NCBI RefSeq assembly: GCF_017741935.1 | Contig: NZ_JAGHMH010000028.1 | Coordinates: forward strand, 434,001-498,000 | Source of the DNA: Rhizobium sp. 16-449-1b | Lineage (GTDB): Bacteria; Pseudomonadota; Alphaproteobacteria; Rhizobiales; Rhizobiaceae | DNA length: 64,000 nt | Direction of reading: 5' to 3' | The notes under the pieces: generated by a model | Seen by the model: only the letters and a program-made list of their open reading frames with translations | What the model was told of the DNA's origin: nothing | The model's database searches: none | Made by a program: the position numbers and the translations under genes | Shown: one piece after another, positions 27,130-36,406 of the stretch | How the letters are laid out: every line of letters starts with the position of its first letter | Numbering within the stretch: the first letter of the stretch is position 1

Positions 27130-27212
27130 TGCCGGGCACCGGAAAGACGGCTATGCCCTTGCATTCCGCGACGCTGTCGTGAAAGGGATATCCAGCCTCT
27201 ATAAACCGGAAG

Positions 27213-27662
27213 ATGTCTGTGAAACCCGGCCGCGTCACCGCCTATACTCTGCGTGCAGGATATTTCGTCCTTGGCATATTGATGCTGGTCCTTGCCTTCA
27301 TCGGGGCGCTGCTGCCGCTGATGCCGACGACGATCTTCCTGATCCTTGCCGTCTGGTGCTTCACCCGCTCGTCGCCACGGCTGGAAGCCTGGGTGCTGAA
27401 CCATCCAACGTTCGGCCCGACGCTGCGGGCGTGGCGTGACCAGGGCGCGATATCGATGCGTGCCAAGGCCATGGCGTTGACCGGCATGGCCGGCGGTTAT
27501 GTGGTGTTCTATCTGGCGGCGAGCCCGGGCATATGGCTCGCGTTGTTCGTCGCTTTGGTCATCGGGGGCTGTGCTTATTATGTCGGGTCGCGGCCGCTGC
27601 CATCCGCACCGGCGCCCTCAGACGCCGATCACGGCGCCGCAGCGGGAAAGCCTACAGACTGA
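27213..27662 (+). CDS. YbaN-type DUF454 inner-membrane protein
   Basis: The 149-residue protein has two N-terminal membrane segments and two near the C-terminus. It shows the DUF454 pattern LPLMPTTIFLILAVWCFTRSSPRLEAW (abridged) and HPTFGPTLRAWRDQGAISMRAK. The function of this family is unknown. It is downstream of the FUSC gene by 83 bases and may be cotranscribed. The C-terminal 25 residues are a polar, Ala/Pro-rich tail. Confidence 0.88.
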   Translation: MSVKPGRVTAYTLRAGYFVLGILMLVLAFIGALLPLMPTTIFLILAVWCFTRSSPRLEAWVLNHPTFGPTLRAWRDQGAISMRAKAMALTGMAGGYVVFYLAASPGIWLALFVALVIGGCAYYVGSRPLPSAPAPSDADHGAAAGKPTD

Positions 27663-27680
27663 TCCGGCCAGACGCGCCCT

Positions 27681-28571
27681 TCAGCGCGGCTTGCCGACAC
27701 TGGCATACATGCCCGTGGTGCGGAATTCCGTGGGGTTGGTGCCGTAGACGCGACGGAACACCTTGGAAAAGTAGTTGGCATCCTCGAAGCCGGAGCGGAT
27801 CGCGACTTCCTTGACCGGCATGTGCGCGGTCTTCGTGAGAAGCTTGACGGCCCGTTTCAGCCGCTTCTGCAGCACGTATTCCGCTGGCGGCAGGCCTTCG
27901 TTGGCGGCGAACATGCGTGAGAAATGCGCGCGGCTGAGGCCTGCGACCCTAGCGAGGTCTTCCACCGGCAGGGGTTTCTCCAGATTGTCGGTGATGTAAT
28001 CGATCACGTGCTGCATCGTCCGATATTCCTCGCTGAACACGGGATGCGAACCGAACACGTCGTCATAGAGCGCCATCGCCGCCTCATAGGCGATCGACGA
28101 TGCAAGCCCCGGCGTCTCGCCGCCGGTGATAAGCCGCAGGCTGCAATCGGCAAGGTGCTCGATCGTTTGAGGCTGTAGCTTCAAGATCGGACCAGTGACG
28201 GCGAGGATGGATCGGTGAATGCGCAGCGCCTCCTCGCCGTTCATCGAGATCCAGAAGAATTCCCAGCGATCGCCGTCCTCCAGCCAGTAGCGATGATTGT
28301 GCGGCACCAGCACCAGCAGCGTCTCGCCCTCCTTCACCCGCAACTCGCGATTCTCGTAGCGCAAGTTTCCCGCGCCGCTGATCGTATGCTGCAATACGGT
28401 AAAAGGCGTCTGCCCGCGTTTTCGTCCGTCCCAGTCATAGGTGGCATTCTCGCGCACCTCGTAACCGGTGCTTGTCGGCATGGTGTGCAGGGATTGTCGG
28501 CCGCGCGGCAGCGAAACCGTGCGCATGGACGGTCCGCGGTCGATCAATTCTTGCAGCACAGAATTACCCAT
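27681..28571 (-). CDS. agpT: AraC-family regulator of alpha-galactoside genes (AgpT-like)
   Basis: The 296-residue protein has an N-terminal cupin-like sugar-sensing domain and a C-terminal double helix-turn-helix (about 190-285; LARVAGLSRAHFSRMF and VAIRSGFEDANYFSKVFRRVYG). It is divergent from an alpha-galactosidase/ABC importer operon. The same arrangement exists in S. meliloti, where AgpT activates agaL1, agpABCD and agaL2 in response to galactosides. The symbol rests on synteny and type, not on alignment. AGAAGGAT precedes the start. Confidence 0.85.
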   Translation of the reverse strand: MGNSVLQELIDRGPSMRTVSLPRGRQSLHTMPTSTGYEVRENATYDWDGRKRGQTPFTVLQHTISGAGNLRYENRELRVKEGETLLVLVPHNHRYWLEDGDRWEFFWISMNGEEALRIHRSILAVTGPILKLQPQTIEHLADCSLRLITGGETPGLASSIAYEAAMALYDDVFGSHPVFSEEYRTMQHVIDYITDNLEKPLPVEDLARVAGLSRAHFSRMFAANEGLPPAEYVLQKRLKRAVKLLTKTAHMPVKEVAIRSGFEDANYFSKVFRRVYGTNPTEFRTTGMYASVGKPR

Positions 28572-28772
28572 GAAAGCATAATCCTTCTCTGGCGGCCCAG
28601 AATTTTTTACGCATAATCCGCCCCAAGAGAGAGAGCACCGCCGGGCTTATGGAGCGGCGGGGAGGAGAATAAGCCGGATTTCTGGCCTTTTTCGGCGTCG
28701 GACGCAAGTCCGCGGCCTATTCTTCTTCCTGTTATCCAATCCCGGCATTTTAATCGCATCGAGGCTAGGATC

Positions 28773-30239
28773 ATGAGTTTCAAAATCGCTATCATCGGCG
28801 CAGGCAGCGTCGGCTTCACGAAAAAGCTGTTCACCGACATTCTGTGCGTTCCGGAGTTCCGGGACATCGAGTTCGCGCTCACCGACATGAGCGAGCACAA
28901 TCTTCAGATGATCAAGCAGATCCTCGACACGATTGTTGCATCGAACAAACTGCCGACCAAGGTGACGGCGACGACCAACCGCCGCGAGGCTCTGACCGGC
29001 GCCCGCTATATCATCAGCTGCGTGCGCGTCGGCGGTCTCGAAGCCTACGCCGACGATATCCGCATTCCGCTGAAATACGGCATCGACCAGTGCGTCGGTG
29101 ACACGATCTGCGCCGGCGGCATTCTCTACGGCCAGCGCAACATCCCCGTCATCCTCGACTTCTGCAAGGATATCCGCGAAGTCGCCGAGCCGGGTGCCAA
29201 GTTCCTGAACTATGCGAACCCGATGGCGATGAACACCTGGGCCGCGATCGAATACGGCAAGGTCGATACCGTCGGTCTCTGCCACGGTGTCCAGCACGGC
29301 GCCGAACAGATCGCCGAAGTGCTCGGCGCGAAGTCGGTTTCCGAGCTCGACTACATTTGCTCGGGCATCAACCACCAGACCTGGTTCGTCGATCTGAAGC
29401 TCAACGGCCGCAAGATCGGCAAGGATGAGCTGGTTGCCGCCTTCGAGGCGCATCCGGTGTTCTCGCAGCAGGAAAAGCTGCGCATCGACGTCCTGAAGCG
29501 CTTCGGTGTCTATTCGACGGAGAGCAACGGCCACCTGTCGGAATACCTGCCCTGGTACCGCAAGCGGCCGGATGAAATCACCAAGTGGATCGACATGTCC
29601 GACTGGATCCACGGCGAGACCGGCGGCTATCTGCGCCACTCCACCGAAACCCGCAACTGGTTCGAAACGGAGTTCCCGCAGTTCCTCGCTTCGGCCGAAA
29701 AGCCGATCGATCCGGCCAAGCGCTCCAACGAGCACGCCAGCCACATTCTCGAGGCGCTGGAAACGGGCCGTGTCTATCGCGGTCACTTCAACCTCAAGAA
29801 CAACGGCGTGATCACCAACCTGCCATCGGATGCGATCATCGAATCGCCCGGCTTCGTCGATCGCTTCGGCATCAACATGGTCTCCGGCATCACCATTCCG
29901 GAAGCTTGTGCCGCGACCTGCATGGCCTCGATCAACGTCCAGCGCATGTCTGTTCATGCCGCCATCAGCGGCGACATCGACCTGCTGAAGCTCGCCGTGC
30001 TGCACGACCCGCTGGTCGGCGCGGTGGCGACGCCGGAGGAGGTCTGGCAGATGGTCGATGAAATGGTTGTCGCCCAGGCCCGCTGGCTGCCGCAATATGC
30101 GGATTCGGTTCCGGCCGCAAAAGAACGTCTGGCGAAATCGACAGTGAAAACCCGCGAATGGGCAGGCGCCGCACGCCGTAACGTCCGCTCGATCGACGAG
30201 CTCCGCGCCGAGAAGGCGGCGCTCAAGCAGGCCGTGTAA
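28773..30239 (+). CDS. agaL1: Alpha-galactosidase, glycoside hydrolase family 4
   Basis: The 488-residue NAD+- and Mn2+-dependent enzyme begins with the Rossmann motif IIGAGSVGF (8-15). It has the NPMAMNT segment (149-155), the metal-binding Cys170-His171 in LCHGVQ, and GINHQTW. These are the GH4 hallmarks of MelA-type alpha-galactosidases. It hydrolyses raffinose-family sugars in the cytoplasm. It is first gene after the divergent AraC regulator and before the importer; a hairpin separates it from the binding-protein gene. agaL1 is assigned by gene order. Confidence 0.92.
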   Translation: MSFKIAIIGAGSVGFTKKLFTDILCVPEFRDIEFALTDMSEHNLQMIKQILDTIVASNKLPTKVTATTNRREALTGARYIISCVRVGGLEAYADDIRIPLKYGIDQCVGDTICAGGILYGQRNIPVILDFCKDIREVAEPGAKFLNYANPMAMNTWAAIEYGKVDTVGLCHGVQHGAEQIAEVLGAKSVSELDYICSGINHQTWFVDLKLNGRKIGKDELVAAFEAHPVFSQQEKLRIDVLKRFGVYSTESNGHLSEYLPWYRKRPDEITKWIDMSDWIHGETGGYLRHSTETRNWFETEFPQFLASAEKPIDPAKRSNEHASHILEALETGRVYRGHFNLKNNGVITNLPSDAIIESPGFVDRFGINMVSGITIPEACAATCMASINVQRMSVHAAISGDIDLLKLAVLHDPLVGAVATPEEVWQMVDEMVVAQARWLPQYADSVPAAKERLAKSTVKTREWAGAARRNVRSIDELRAEKAALKQAV

Positions 30240-30261
30240 GTTTCCCCGGAGGACGGGTGGT

Positions 30262-30289
30262 GATGGCGTTCCAAGGAGGGGACGCCATC
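30262..30289 (+). other. Intercistronic hairpin between agaL1 and agpA
   Basis: GATGGCGTTCC pairs with GGGACGCCATC with a wobble pair and a short loop and no T run. It may protect or process the message between the hydrolase and the abundant binding protein. Confidence 0.6.
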
Positions 30290-30364
30290 GCTGCAAGCCC
30301 GTTTCCGGATCGTTGAGGAGAACCGGGGCAGCCGACAAGCGTCCCGATACAAAAGGGAGAGACG

Positions 30365-32452
30365 ATGAGACATTACCGCAACCTTGGCATTCTGGCCGGA
30401 CTGGCGCTGAGCGTCTCGGTCCAGGCTTTGAGCGCCTACGCCTCCGAGCCGACGACACCGCCCGTTCCGCCGCAGTTTCCGGCGGAAGGCAAGATCAATT
30501 ACGTATCGAGAGACTCCATCGAGGAGTTCAAGGCGCTTCCCTCGTATAACGAGCCGGATTGGGTGAAGAAGAACTTCGTCGATACCGGCAAGCTTCCGCC
30601 CGTCAAGGACCGTCTCCCCAAGGAGCCGCTGGTCTTCAAGACCGAAAACATGGTCGACGGCGTCGGCGTCTATGGCGACACGCTGCGCCACGTCATCGGC
30701 GGCCGGCCCGAAGGCTGGAACTACGGCGCCGGCCAGACGCAAGGCTGGGGCGGCATCGATATCGGCCTTTCCGAATGCCTGACGCGCACCGCACCGCTCT
30801 TCCAGGTCGAAGCCAAGGACACGGAGCCGCTTCCGAACCTCGCCAAGGGCTGGGAATGGTCCGAGGACGGCCACAAGCTGACCATGCACCTCATCGAAGG
30901 CGCCAAATGGTCTGACGGCGTTGCCTTCAACGCCGATGACATCATGTTCTACTGGGAAGACGAAGTCGTCGATCCCAACGTCTCGCCGCTCGGCGGCGGC
31001 GCTTCGCCTGAAGCCTTCGGCGAGGGAACCACGCTGAAGAAGATCGACGACTACACCGTCGAGTGGACCTTCAAGGAAGCGTTCCCGAAACAGTATCTCT
31101 ACACGATGGCGTACCCGAATTTCTGCCCGGGCCCGTCGCATATCCTCAAGCCACAGCACCCGAAATATTCGAAGAACACCTACGACCAGTTCAAGAACGC
31201 CTTCCCGCCTGAGTACATGAACATGCCCGTCATGGGCGGCTGGGTGCCGGTCGAGTATCGTCCCGACGATATCATCGTTATGCGCCGCAACCCCTACTAC
31301 TGGAAGGTCGACGAGAAGGGCAACCAGCTGCCTTACCTCAACGAGCTGCACTACAAGCTCTCCACCTGGGCGGACCGCGACGTGCAGGCCGTTGCCGGCT
31401 CCGGCGACATCTCGAACCTCGAGCAGCCGGAAAACTTCGTGGCATCGCTCAAGCGCGCCGCCGAAAAGACGGCACCCGCTCGTCTCGCCTTCGGCCCACG
31501 CCTGATCGGCTACAATCTGCGCATGAACTTCTCGGCTAATGGCTGGGGCGAACCGGATGGGCGCAGCCAGGCAATCCGCGAGCTGAACCGCAACGAGGAC
31601 TTCCGCAAGGCGGTCACCATGGCTCTCGATCGCAAGGCGATCGGCGACTCGCTCGTCAAGGGTCCGTTCACGGCGATCTATCCAGGCGGCCTGTCTTCGG
31701 GCACGAGTTTCTACGATCGCAACTCCGTCGTCTATTATCCGTTCGACCTCAAGGGTGCCAAGGCGCTGCTTGAAAAGGTCGGCCTGAAGGATACCGATGG
31801 CGACGGCTTCGTGAACTTCCCCGCCGGCACCGAAGGCGGCAAGAATCTCGAGATCGTGCTGCTCGTCAACAATACCTACAGCACCGACAAGAGCCTTGCG
31901 GAAGGTGTCGTCGGGCAGATGGAAAAGCTCGGGATCAAGGTCATTCTCAATGCCCTCGATGGCCCGAAGCGTGACGACGCTCATTACGGCGGTCGTTTCG
32001 ACTGGCTGATCCAGCGCAATCCGACGGAACTGGCCTCCGTGGTGCAGAACACCGAGCAGCTCGCTCCGGTTGGACCGCGCACCAGCTGGCAGCACCGCGC
32101 AGGCAAGGACGACAAGGTCGATCTGATGCCTTACGAGCAGCAACTGGTTGACATCGTCAACAAGTTCCGCACCAGCCAGGACAATGACGAACGCGTTGCC
32201 CTGATGAAGCAGTACCAGAAGATCGCGACCGAGAATGTCGATACGGTTGGCCTCACGGAGTATCCGGGTGCGCTGATCATCAACAAGCGCTTCTCGAACG
32301 TGCCAGCGGGAACGCCGATCTTCATGTTCAACTGGGCTGAAGATTCCGTCATTCGCGAACGCCTGTGGGTGGCTGCCGATAAGCAGGGCAAGTACGAGCT
32401 GTTCCCTGAGCAGCTGCCCGGCAAGCCCGGCGAAAAAGGCCCGATCAACTAA
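30365..32452 (+). CDS. agpA: Alpha-galactoside ABC transporter substrate-binding protein
   Basis: The 695-residue protein has a signal peptide (cleavage near AYASE, about residue 25) and the large three-lobe fold of dipeptide-class binding proteins (cluster C). Features include LPNLAKGWEWSEDGHKLT and GAKWSDGVAFNADD. Although related to oligopeptide binders, AgpA of S. meliloti binds raffinose, melibiose and other galactosides, and the order of neighbours is the same here. AAAGGGAGAG precedes the start. A GC-rich hairpin follows its stop. Confidence 0.92.
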   Translation: MRHYRNLGILAGLALSVSVQALSAYASEPTTPPVPPQFPAEGKINYVSRDSIEEFKALPSYNEPDWVKKNFVDTGKLPPVKDRLPKEPLVFKTENMVDGVGVYGDTLRHVIGGRPEGWNYGAGQTQGWGGIDIGLSECLTRTAPLFQVEAKDTEPLPNLAKGWEWSEDGHKLTMHLIEGAKWSDGVAFNADDIMFYWEDEVVDPNVSPLGGGASPEAFGEGTTLKKIDDYTVEWTFKEAFPKQYLYTMAYPNFCPGPSHILKPQHPKYSKNTYDQFKNAFPPEYMNMPVMGGWVPVEYRPDDIIVMRRNPYYWKVDEKGNQLPYLNELHYKLSTWADRDVQAVAGSGDISNLEQPENFVASLKRAAEKTAPARLAFGPRLIGYNLRMNFSANGWGEPDGRSQAIRELNRNEDFRKAVTMALDRKAIGDSLVKGPFTAIYPGGLSSGTSFYDRNSVVYYPFDLKGAKALLEKVGLKDTDGDGFVNFPAGTEGGKNLEIVLLVNNTYSTDKSLAEGVVGQMEKLGIKVILNALDGPKRDDAHYGGRFDWLIQRNPTELASVVQNTEQLAPVGPRTSWQHRAGKDDKVDLMPYEQQLVDIVNKFRTSQDNDERVALMKQYQKIATENVDTVGLTEYPGALIINKRFSNVPAGTPIFMFNWAEDSVIRERLWVAADKQGKYELFPEQLPGKPGEKGPIN

Positions 32453-32474
32453 GTTCTCCTCCCGAAGAAACGGA

Positions 32475-32499
32475 CCGGCCGCGCGTGATGCGCGGCCGG
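32475..32499 (+). other. GC-rich intercistronic hairpin after agpA
   Basis: CCGGCCGCGC at 32475-32484 and GCGCGGCCGG at 32490-32499 form a perfect ten-pair stem with a five-base loop and no T run. Such hairpins often stabilise binding-protein messages and lower expression of the permease genes downstream. Confidence 0.75.
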
Positions 32500-32560
32500 G
32501 CAAGATCAACAAGCCGGCCGCACCGAAAGGCGCGACTGGCAGCAAGGAGAAACGAGCCCG

Positions 32561-33568
32561 ATGTTACGCTTCCTGCTCGTGCGCATAGCGTCCGCCATCC
32601 CCGTCCTGATCATCCTGAGCATCGTGACCTTCGCGATCATCCAGGCTCCGCCGGGCGACTATGCCGACTACATAAGGTCGCAGCTGATCAACCAGAGCGG
32701 CGCCTCCTTCGAAGCCGCCGAGGCGCAGGCCCAGGCCTACCGCGTCGCCCATGGCCTCGACCAGCCGATGGTCATTCAGTATTTCGCCTGGATCAAGGGC
32801 ATCATCACCCAGGGTGATTTCGGCTACAGCATGTATTACAACAAGCCGGTTGCCGACGTCGTTGGCGAGCGCCTGCCGCGCACGCTGCTTCTGGCGCTGG
32901 TCTGTCACATATTCGCATCGATCCTCGGCATCGGTTTCGGCATCTGGGCGGCCACCCGCCAGTATAGCTGGATCGACAGCCTGCTCTCGGGCATTTCCTT
33001 CCTCGGCATGACGGTGCCGCGCTTCCTGATGGCGCTGATCATCGTCTATCTGATGGTGTTCCATTTCAACGTCTCGGAGATCGGCAGCTTCTTCTCGCCG
33101 CAATATGGTGGCGCGCCGTGGTCCTGGGCGAAATTCGCCGACCTCGTCAGCCACGTCTGGCCCGTCGTCGCCATCGCCACCTTTGGCGGGCTCGCCTACA
33201 ACATGCGCGTCATGCGCGGTAATCTGCTGGATACGCTGAACGCGCAATATGTCGAGACGGCCCGCGCAAAGGGCCTGTCGGGCAGCGCCGTCGTGATGCG
33301 CCATGCGGTGCCCAATGCGCTGCACCCGCTCGTCATGTACCAAGGCGTCGTGCTTCCCTACATGCTGACCGGCGAAATCGAGACGGCGATCATCTTCTCG
33401 CTGCCGACGGTCGGCCCCGCGATCGTCGGATCGATGGCGGTCGGCGACGTCTATGTCACCGCCACCTTCATGATGGTTCTTTCCGCGACGCTGATCGTCG
33501 GCAACATCATCGCCGACATGCTGCTTGCCATGCTGGACCCGCGCGTCCGCCAGTACGGAGGAGCCTGA
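32561..33568 (+). CDS. agpB: Alpha-galactoside ABC transporter permease 1 (DppB-like)
   Basis: The 335-residue permease has about six membrane segments. It begins LRFLLVRIASAIPVLIILS, typical of DppB/OppB, and has the coupling loop ETARAKGLSGSAVVMRHAVPNAL (abridged). It forms the importer channel with the next gene. GGAGAAACGAGC precedes the ATG. The second permease begins two bases past its stop. Confidence 0.93.
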   Translation: MLRFLLVRIASAIPVLIILSIVTFAIIQAPPGDYADYIRSQLINQSGASFEAAEAQAQAYRVAHGLDQPMVIQYFAWIKGIITQGDFGYSMYYNKPVADVVGERLPRTLLLALVCHIFASILGIGFGIWAATRQYSWIDSLLSGISFLGMTVPRFLMALIIVYLMVFHFNVSEIGSFFSPQYGGAPWSWAKFADLVSHVWPVVAIATFGGLAYNMRVMRGNLLDTLNAQYVETARAKGLSGSAVVMRHAVPNALHPLVMYQGVVLPYMLTGEIETAIIFSLPTVGPAIVGSMAVGDVYVTATFMMVLSATLIVGNIIADMLLAMLDPRVRQYGGA

Positions 33569-33569
33569 T

Positions 33570-34703
33570 ATGCTCGCCTTCGATTCCGCTCCCCCGCCAC
33601 CGCACGAAGAGACCGTCAAGGGTCTGCATAACGGCAACGAAAGCTATCTGTCACTGGTCTGGCGTCGCCTGCGCCGTTCCTGGACCGGCATGATGGGCCT
33701 CGTGCTCGTCGGCCTGCTCCTCTTGATGGCTGTCTTTGCCGATTTCTTCGCGCCGATGGACCCCAAGGCCACCGATACCGGCTTCGCGCCACCGCAGATG
33801 GTGAGCTTCCACGACAAGGACGGCAATCTCACCTATCCGCCGCGCGTCTATGCACTCGGCGAATCCGAGGAGCTCGATCCGGTCACCTTCCAGCCGATCG
33901 TCGGCCCCGATTACGACAATCCGCGTGTACTCGGCTTCTTCGTCAAGGGCTCGGAGTACAACCTTCTCGGCCTGATCCCCACCGACCGACACTTCTTCGG
34001 CTCCGTCGATGGGCAGCCGGTGCATTTTCTCGGCACCGACAAGTTCGGCCGTGACGTGCTCTCACGCGCCATCATCGGCTCGCGCATCTCGCTCACCATC
34101 GCGCTGACGGTTGTCTTCATCGTCACCGTCATCGGCACCACCGTCGGCATGGTCTCCGGTTACTTCGGTGGCTCGTTCGATGCCTGGGTGCAGCGCTTCG
34201 TGGAGATCGTGCTCGCCTTTCCGCAGCTGCCGCTCTATCTGGCGCTCACCTCGTTGATCCCCGTGACTGCGCCGACCAATGTCTTCCTTGCCTTCGTCAT
34301 CGTCGTCATGTCGGCGCTCGGCTGGGCGCAGATGTCGCGTGAGGTGCGCGGCAAGACGCTGGCGCTCGCCCGCATCGATTACGTCCGCGCGGCAATGGCC
34401 GTCGGCGCCACGGACCGGCGCATCATCTTCCAGCACATCTTCCCGAACGTGATGAGCCACGTCATCGTCGCCGTCACGCTGCATATCCCGAGCGTCGTGC
34501 TGCTCGAATCCTTCCTCGGCTTCCTCGGCTTTGCCGTGAAGCCGCCGCTGATCTCCTGGGGTCTGATGCTGCAGGACACCGCCAACTATTCGGTGATCGG
34601 CACCTACCCCTGGATCCTCGCCCCCGTCGGCTTCGTGCTCGTCACCGTCTTCGCGTTCAACGCGCTCGGCGACGGTCTGCGCGACGCGGTCGACCCCTAT
34701 TGA
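33570..34703 (+). CDS. agpC: Alpha-galactoside ABC transporter permease 2 (DppC-like)
   Basis: The 377-residue permease has one N-terminal membrane segment, an unusually long periplasmic loop (about 65-150), then five segments. The coupling loop DYVRAAMAVGATDRRIIFQHIFPN (abridged) and the GTDKFGRDVLSR motif are standard for DppC. The start at 33570 with GGAGGAGCC just ahead is preferred to one 45 bases upstream inside agpB. Confidence 0.93.
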   Translation: MLAFDSAPPPPHEETVKGLHNGNESYLSLVWRRLRRSWTGMMGLVLVGLLLLMAVFADFFAPMDPKATDTGFAPPQMVSFHDKDGNLTYPPRVYALGESEELDPVTFQPIVGPDYDNPRVLGFFVKGSEYNLLGLIPTDRHFFGSVDGQPVHFLGTDKFGRDVLSRAIIGSRISLTIALTVVFIVTVIGTTVGMVSGYFGGSFDAWVQRFVEIVLAFPQLPLYLALTSLIPVTAPTNVFLAFVIVVMSALGWAQMSREVRGKTLALARIDYVRAAMAVGATDRRIIFQHIFPNVMSHVIVAVTLHIPSVVLLESFLGFLGFAVKPPLISWGLMLQDTANYSVIGTYPWILAPVGFVLVTVFAFNALGDGLRDAVDPY

Positions 34704-34717
34704 TTGAGGTGAAGAAC

Positions 34718-36385
34718 ATGGCTCTCGCACTCGTCAACTCGTTTGCCCCGCCCGTCCGCTTCGATCACGATGCGCACACGGAAAGCCCGGTCATCGACGC
34801 CCGCAACATCGGCGTCAACTTCAAGGTCGAGCATGGGACCGTGGAAGCGGTGAAGGACATCTCCTTCCAGCTCTACCGCGGGGAAACCATCGCCATCGTC
34901 GGCGAATCCGGCTCCGGCAAGTCCGTGACGGCCCGCACCGTCATGGGGCTTCTTTCGAAGCGTGCCGTCGTCGCGCCGAAATCGACCGTGGACTATGACG
35001 GCGCCAACATCCTGAAATACCCAGAGCGCGAGCGCCGCAAGCTGCGCGGCGACCGGATCTCGATGATCTTCCAGGAGCCGATGAGCTCGCTGAACCCGAT
35101 CTACACGATCGGCAGCCAGATCGTCGAAGCGATCCGCGTGCATCGCAAGGTGAGCAAGAAGCAGGCGGAAGCGCGCGCGCTCGAACTCCTGAAGCAGGTG
35201 CAGATCCCCGATCCCGAAGCGCGCCTGAAGCAGTATCCGCACCAGCTGTCCGGCGGCCAGCGCCAGCGCGTGATGATCGCCATGGCGCTCTCCAACGAGC
35301 CCGACGTCCTGATCGCCGACGAGCCGACGACCGCGCTCGACGTGACCGTCCAGGCGCAAATCCTCAACCTCATCCGCAACCTGCAGAAGGAAATGCGGAT
35401 GGCGGTGATCCTGATCACCCACGACCTCACCGTCGTCCGGCAGTTCTCCGACTATGTCTACGTGATGCAGCACGGCGAAATGCGCGAGCACAACACGACG
35501 GAAAAGCTCTTCGCCAATCCGCAGCACAGCTACACCAAGCATCTCTTGAGTTCGGAGCCGCGCGGCCAGGCGAACCCGCTGCCCGAGGGCTCTGAGGTCA
35601 TCCTCGACGCCAAGGGCGTGCGCGTGTCCTTCATGATGCGGCACGGCAGCTTCTTCAAGCCGGAGCTCAAGGAGCTCGTGGCCGTCGACAGCCTGGGGCT
35701 GACGTTGCGCAAGCACGAGACGCTCGGGCTCGTCGGTGAATCCGGCTCCGGCAAGACGACCTTCGGACAGGCGCTGCTCAGGTTGAACGACGCAGACAAT
35801 GGCGAGATCTACTTCGACCGCCAGCCGATCCACGGCAAGTCGCGTACCGAGATGCGGCCGCTGCGCTCGCGCATGCAGATCGTCTTCCAGGATCCGTTCT
35901 CATCGCTCAACCCGCGCATGACGATCGGCCAGATCATCGAGGAAGGGCTTGTGGTCAACAAGCTCGGCGCCACCAAGGCCGAGCGGCTGGACCGCGTGCG
36001 CGAGGCGCTGATCGCGGCAGGCATGCCGGGCAATATCCTGTCCCGCTTTCCGCACGAATTCTCGGGCGGCCAGCGCCAGCGTATCGCCATTGCCCGCGCC
36101 ATCGCGCTCGAGCCGGAATTCATCCTGCTCGACGAGCCCACATCGGCGCTCGACCTTTCGGTTCAGGCGCAGATCATCGAGCTGTTGCGTAAGCTGCAGG
36201 ACGAGCGCGGCCTCAGCTACCTCTTCATTTCGCACGATCTCAAGGTCGTGCGTGCCCTCTGCCACCGGGTGATTGTCATGCAGCATGGCAAGATCATGGA
36301 AGAGGGACCCGTCAACGAAGTTCTCACCAATCCCAAGACCGCCTACACCGAACGGCTCGTCAAAGCCGCTTTCGAGGTAGCCTGA
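34718..36385 (+). CDS. agpD: Alpha-galactoside ABC transporter, fused two-ATPase subunit
   Basis: The 555-residue protein fuses two dipeptide-type ATPases. The first has Walker A GESGSGKS (62-69), signature LSGGQRQR and Walker B IADEPTTALD; the second has GESGSGKT, FSGGQRQR and LLDEPTSALD. It powers the AgpBC channel. GAGGTGA lies before ATG 34718; a TTG at 34700 overlapping agpC is less likely. It is followed after 21 bases by a second alpha-galactosidase. Confidence 0.93.
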   Translation: MALALVNSFAPPVRFDHDAHTESPVIDARNIGVNFKVEHGTVEAVKDISFQLYRGETIAIVGESGSGKSVTARTVMGLLSKRAVVAPKSTVDYDGANILKYPERERRKLRGDRISMIFQEPMSSLNPIYTIGSQIVEAIRVHRKVSKKQAEARALELLKQVQIPDPEARLKQYPHQLSGGQRQRVMIAMALSNEPDVLIADEPTTALDVTVQAQILNLIRNLQKEMRMAVILITHDLTVVRQFSDYVYVMQHGEMREHNTTEKLFANPQHSYTKHLLSSEPRGQANPLPEGSEVILDAKGVRVSFMMRHGSFFKPELKELVAVDSLGLTLRKHETLGLVGESGSGKTTFGQALLRLNDADNGEIYFDRQPIHGKSRTEMRPLRSRMQIVFQDPFSSLNPRMTIGQIIEEGLVVNKLGATKAERLDRVREALIAAGMPGNILSRFPHEFSGGQRQRIAIARAIALEPEFILLDEPTSALDLSVQAQIIELLRKLQDERGLSYLFISHDLKVVRALCHRVIVMQHGKIMEEGPVNEVLTNPKTAYTERLVKAAFEVA

Positions 36386-36406
36386 TTGCCAATGCCGGAG
36401 GATATT

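Noticed and set aside
28647..32545. Very long minus-strand frames (603 and 863 codons) over the agaL1/agpA region
   Set aside because: They mirror the third-position GC of the real plus-strand genes agaL1 and agpA, which have clear families and ribosome sites.
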